Shown piece after piece: positions 6,961 through 7,936 of a stretch of 7,936 nucleotides of DNA (position 1 is the first letter of the stretch; each line of letters begins with the position of its first letter). The stretch comes from Actinomycetota bacterium (GTDB lineage Bacteria; Actinomycetota; Acidimicrobiia; Acidimicrobiales; Microtrichaceae). The position numbers were made by a program, and so were the translations under genes. A model generated the notes under the pieces. It did not search any database and was not told the origin of the DNA. It was given only the letters and a program-made list of their open reading frames with translations. The DNA is taken from positions 1 through 7,936 of the forward strand of contig WLLG01000087.1 in the NCBI GenBank assembly GCA_009700815.1. The letters run 5' to 3'.

Positions 6961-6997
6961 GACTGCCGCCCAAGTGACTCTCACGCAAGTGACTGCC
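6961..6997 (+). repeat. Short direct repeats downstream of whiG
   Basis: CAAGTGACT occurs at 6971-6979 and 6986-6994 (15 bases start to start), and GACTGCC at 6961-6967 and 6991-6997. GTGA-CTC-TCAC (6974-6984) makes a small palindrome between the copies. The spacing is about one and a half helical turns. It could be an operator for the M23-like gene at 7077 or a chance repeat. Confidence 0.5.
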
Positions 6998-7003
6998 ACA
7001 CCG

Positions 7004-7023
7004 CACCTTTGTTGGTGTTTCTT
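7004..7023 (+). terminator. Weak terminator candidate after whiG
   Basis: CACC (7004-7007), loop TTTGTT, GGTG (7014-7017), then TTTCTT (7018-7023). The stem is only 4 bp with a possible G-T extension, but the T-rich tail gives it the shape of an intrinsic terminator. It lies 76 bases past the whiG stop. It is weak and may not work. Confidence 0.2.
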
Positions 7024-7039
7024 CCCCTTCGCACCATAA

Positions 7040-7073
7040 GCACGCAGGTTCTGCGTGCAGAACAAGGGAACCT
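7040..7073 (+). promoter_or_regulatory. Competing hairpins in the M23-like gene leader
   Basis: Three alternative stems share bases just before the ATG at 7077: (a) GCACGCAG (7040-7047) with CTGCGTGC (7051-7058), 8 bp with a GTT loop; (b) GTTCTGC (7048-7054) with GCAGAAC (7057-7063); (c) AGGTTC (7046-7051) with GAACCT (7068-7073). Stem c covers part of the AGGGAA ribosome binding site (7065-7070), whereas a and b leave it free. The stems exclude one another, which would suit a translational switch or, as DNA, a palindromic operator. It does not match any riboswitch class that I recognise. Confidence 0.45.
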
Positions 7074-7076
7074 GTT

Positions 7077-7622
7077 ATGGCCACACCGGTCAGGAGCGCT
7101 GCGCTCCTAGCGCTCGTGAGTTCGCTCGTAATTTTTGCCCTCGCCGCCCCGGCAGCTGCAGTCTCTGACCCGGCGAGTAGCAACGGGATGGATCAGCCGG
7201 AATCCTTCGGATCTCCGATACCTGGGGTCTACCACCGGCCCGTGGAGCGTCCGGTACGGGACCCCTTTCGCATGGAAAACGGTCCCTACGGTGCAGGAAA
7301 CTTTGGGCTGGAATACGCAACATCCCCGGGAGACCCAGTGCTCGCCATCGGGTCTGGCATGGTTAGCTTTGCTGGTGCCGTGGCAGGTCGCCTTGCAGTG
7401 ACTGTGCAGCACCCCGATGGCCGACGCTCAAGCCTGACGGGGTTGAGTTCGGTGGCAGTTCAGGCTGGAGAACTTGTGGTTCAAGGGCAGTTCCTAGGTC
7501 GAGCGCTCCGTGGGCTGCACCTAGGTCTGCGAGAGGGGGACCGCTATGTAGACCCTGCGTTGTTTCTGGGCATGATTCAACGAAGAGCTCGCCTTATGCC
7601 GCAGCAACTGCATCGCAGATAG
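7077..7622 (+). CDS. Secreted M23/LytM-like protein, probably degenerate
   Basis: 181 residues. Residues 1-28 look like a Sec signal peptide (Arg6, hydrophobic 8-24, cleavage near APAAA-V), so the product should be exported. Residues about 68-164 fit an M23/LytM fold: PGDPVLAIGSGMVSFAGAVA matches the usual PGTPVxAxxxGxVxFAGxVxG stretch, followed by GELVVQGQFLG and LHLGLREGDRYVDP, which matches the actinobacterial LHWGLRxGxxYxDP ending. Active M23 enzymes hydrolyse peptidoglycan cross-bridges using a zinc held by HxxxD and HxH. Here the first motif reads Asn75-Phe-Gly-Leu-Glu79, and only His148 of the second is present, so catalysis is doubtful. It may bind wall material or activate an amidase, as EnvC and NlpD do. 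ATG 7077 has AGGGAA at 7065-7070, 6 bases away. An M23-type gene just before rpsB is common in actinobacteria. Confidence 0.85.
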   Translation: MATPVRSAALLALVSSLVIFALAAPAAAVSDPASSNGMDQPESFGSPIPGVYHRPVERPVRDPFRMENGPYGAGNFGLEYATSPGDPVLAIGSGMVSFAGAVAGRLAVTVQHPDGRRSSLTGLSSVAVQAGELVVQGQFLGRALRGLHLGLREGDRYVDPALFLGMIQRRARLMPQQLHRR

Positions 7623-7645
7623 ACCCCGGGTGCGCATGGCCCGCT

Positions 7646-7676
7646 TTGGAACTGAGTACGCCAGCAGCACTACACT
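7646..7676 (+). promoter_or_regulatory. Candidate rpsB promoter
   Basis: TTGGAA (7646-7651) and TACACT (7671-7676) resemble -35 and -10 hexamers of the main sigma factor, though the 19-base spacer is long. Transcription from here would start near 7683 and give a leader of about 144 bases before rpsB. Small hairpins at 7694-7709 (GGGCA/TGCCC) and 7716-7728 (TGCCA/TGGCA) follow inside that leader. Confidence 0.35.
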
Positions 7677-7745
7677 CAGATCCGCTCCACTAGGGGCACA
7701 GTTATGCCCACTCGCTGCCACCTTGGCAACGATGGTGAATGTTTG

Positions 7746-7812
7746 CCCGGAACAACCTCGGTCGCTTGCCTTGCATGAGGTGAGCGTGGTTCTCGGGTCC
7801 GATCAACCGAGG
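7746..7812 (+). promoter_or_regulatory. Structured rpsB mRNA leader, candidate S2 autoregulatory site
   Basis: Base pairing read by hand gives a three-way junction without unpaired joining bases. P1 is CCTCGGT (7756-7762) with ACCGAGG (7806-7812), 7 bp. P2 is 7763-7772 with 7777-7786, 10 bp including three G-T wobbles, loop GCAT. P3 is TGGTT (7787-7791) with GATCA (7801-7805), 5 bp including two wobbles, loop 7792-7800. CGGG in the P3 loop (7794-7797) can pair with CCCG (7746-7749) upstream of P1 as a pseudoknot. The 3' strand of P1 includes the first two G of the purine-rich GGAGAAGGAG ribosome binding region (7811-7820). Ribosomal protein operons are often feedback-controlled at such leaders, and rpsB is known to be autoregulated by S2 in E. 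coli. The same role here is inference. Confidence 0.5.
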
Positions 7813-7826
7813 AGAAGGAGAAGACC

Positions 7827-7936
7827 GTGACACCAGTAGTCACTATGAAGCAGCTCTTGGATGCCGGAGTTCATTTCGGCCATCAGACCCGCCGCTGGAA
7901 TCCCAAGATGAAGCGATTCATCCACGGTGATCGCGG
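7827..7936 (+). CDS. rpsB: 30S ribosomal protein S2, N-terminal fragment
   Basis: The gene starts at GTG 7827 and runs off the right edge after 36 complete codons. The translation begins MTPVVTMKQLLDAGVHFGHQ and continues with TRRWNPKM and KRFIHGDR, the highly conserved S2 N-terminus. S2 is assembled late into the 30S subunit, in the head-body cleft, and is needed for translation. The start is supported by GGAG at 7817-7820 with a 6-base spacer, within a longer purine run from 7811, and by the position of the conserved sequence. In actinobacteria tsf (EF-Ts) usually follows, outside this window. The structured leader upstream suggests feedback control. Confidence 0.95.
   Translation, partial: MTPVVTMKQLLDAGVHFGHQTRRWNPKMKRFIHGDR

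Noticed and set aside
7023..7076. ydaO-type (c-di-AMP) riboswitch before the M23-like gene
   Set aside because: The leader available is too short and lacks the conserved ydaO core; only simple competing hairpins are seen.
6605..7183. 192-codon minus-strand open frame opposite the 3' half of whiG and the following gap
   Set aside because: It lies opposite a strongly conserved sigma factor sequence, has no recognisable family match, and extends through intergenic repeats; long antisense frames are expected at this GC.
7630..7830. 66-codon open frame from GTG 7630 that overlaps the rpsB start as GTGA
   Set aside because: It has no recognisable domain and no clear ribosome binding site, its C-terminus is a run of arginines created by the rpsB ribosome binding site, and the same bases fold well as RNA. 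It is better explained as leader.
1..7936. CRISPR array, insertion sequence, prophage or attachment site
   Set aside because: No regularly spaced repeats, transposase or phage genes are present; the tyrosine recombinase has XerC context and spacing, not that of a phage integrase.

Overview
The window reads as chromosome of an actinobacterium, probably a member of the Actinomycetia with moderately high GC. The reasons are the gene order comM(yifB)-dprA-xerC-whiG-M23 peptidase-rpsB, which is typical of that phylum, the close resemblance of the sigma factor to Streptomyces WhiG, GTG starts, and a possibly leaderless gene. The exact lineage cannot be fixed by eye.

Layout. At the left edge a minus-strand gene for a small membrane-type protein is cut off (1-85). 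Its GTG start lies only 20 bases from the divergent start of yceH (106-891). A 12-helix MFS transporter follows (962-2230). Next is a 156-base hairpin-rich gap with a candidate terminator, and then comM (2387-3898). dprA overlaps comM by ATGA (3895-5097). xerC (about 5188-6111) and the FliA/WhiG-type sigma factor gene (about 6137-6928) follow closely, so these four genes are probably one transcription unit. A 148-base gap with short direct repeats and competing hairpins leads to a secreted LytM/M23-like protein (7077-7622). A 204-base gap with a candidate promoter and a structured RNA leader precedes rpsB, which starts at a GTG at 7827 and runs off the right edge. All complete genes are on the plus strand.

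How the genes fit together. ComM and DprA both handle single-stranded DNA taken up by the cell (branch migration and RecA loading). XerC resolves chromosome dimers. WhiG directs transcription of motility or developmental genes. The M23-like protein acts at, or binds to, the cell wall. rpsB begins the ribosomal protein S2 / EF-Ts operon. This is mostly conserved core genome. I see no mobile element, CRISPR array, tRNA or defence island.

The observations most worth a second look are: a compact three-way-junction RNA fold just ahead of rpsB whose closing helix runs into the ribosome binding site; an M23-like protein that has lost the first zinc ligands and so looks non-catalytic; mutually exclusive hairpins in front of that gene; and an inverted repeat at the 5' end of xerC that bears on where its start lies.
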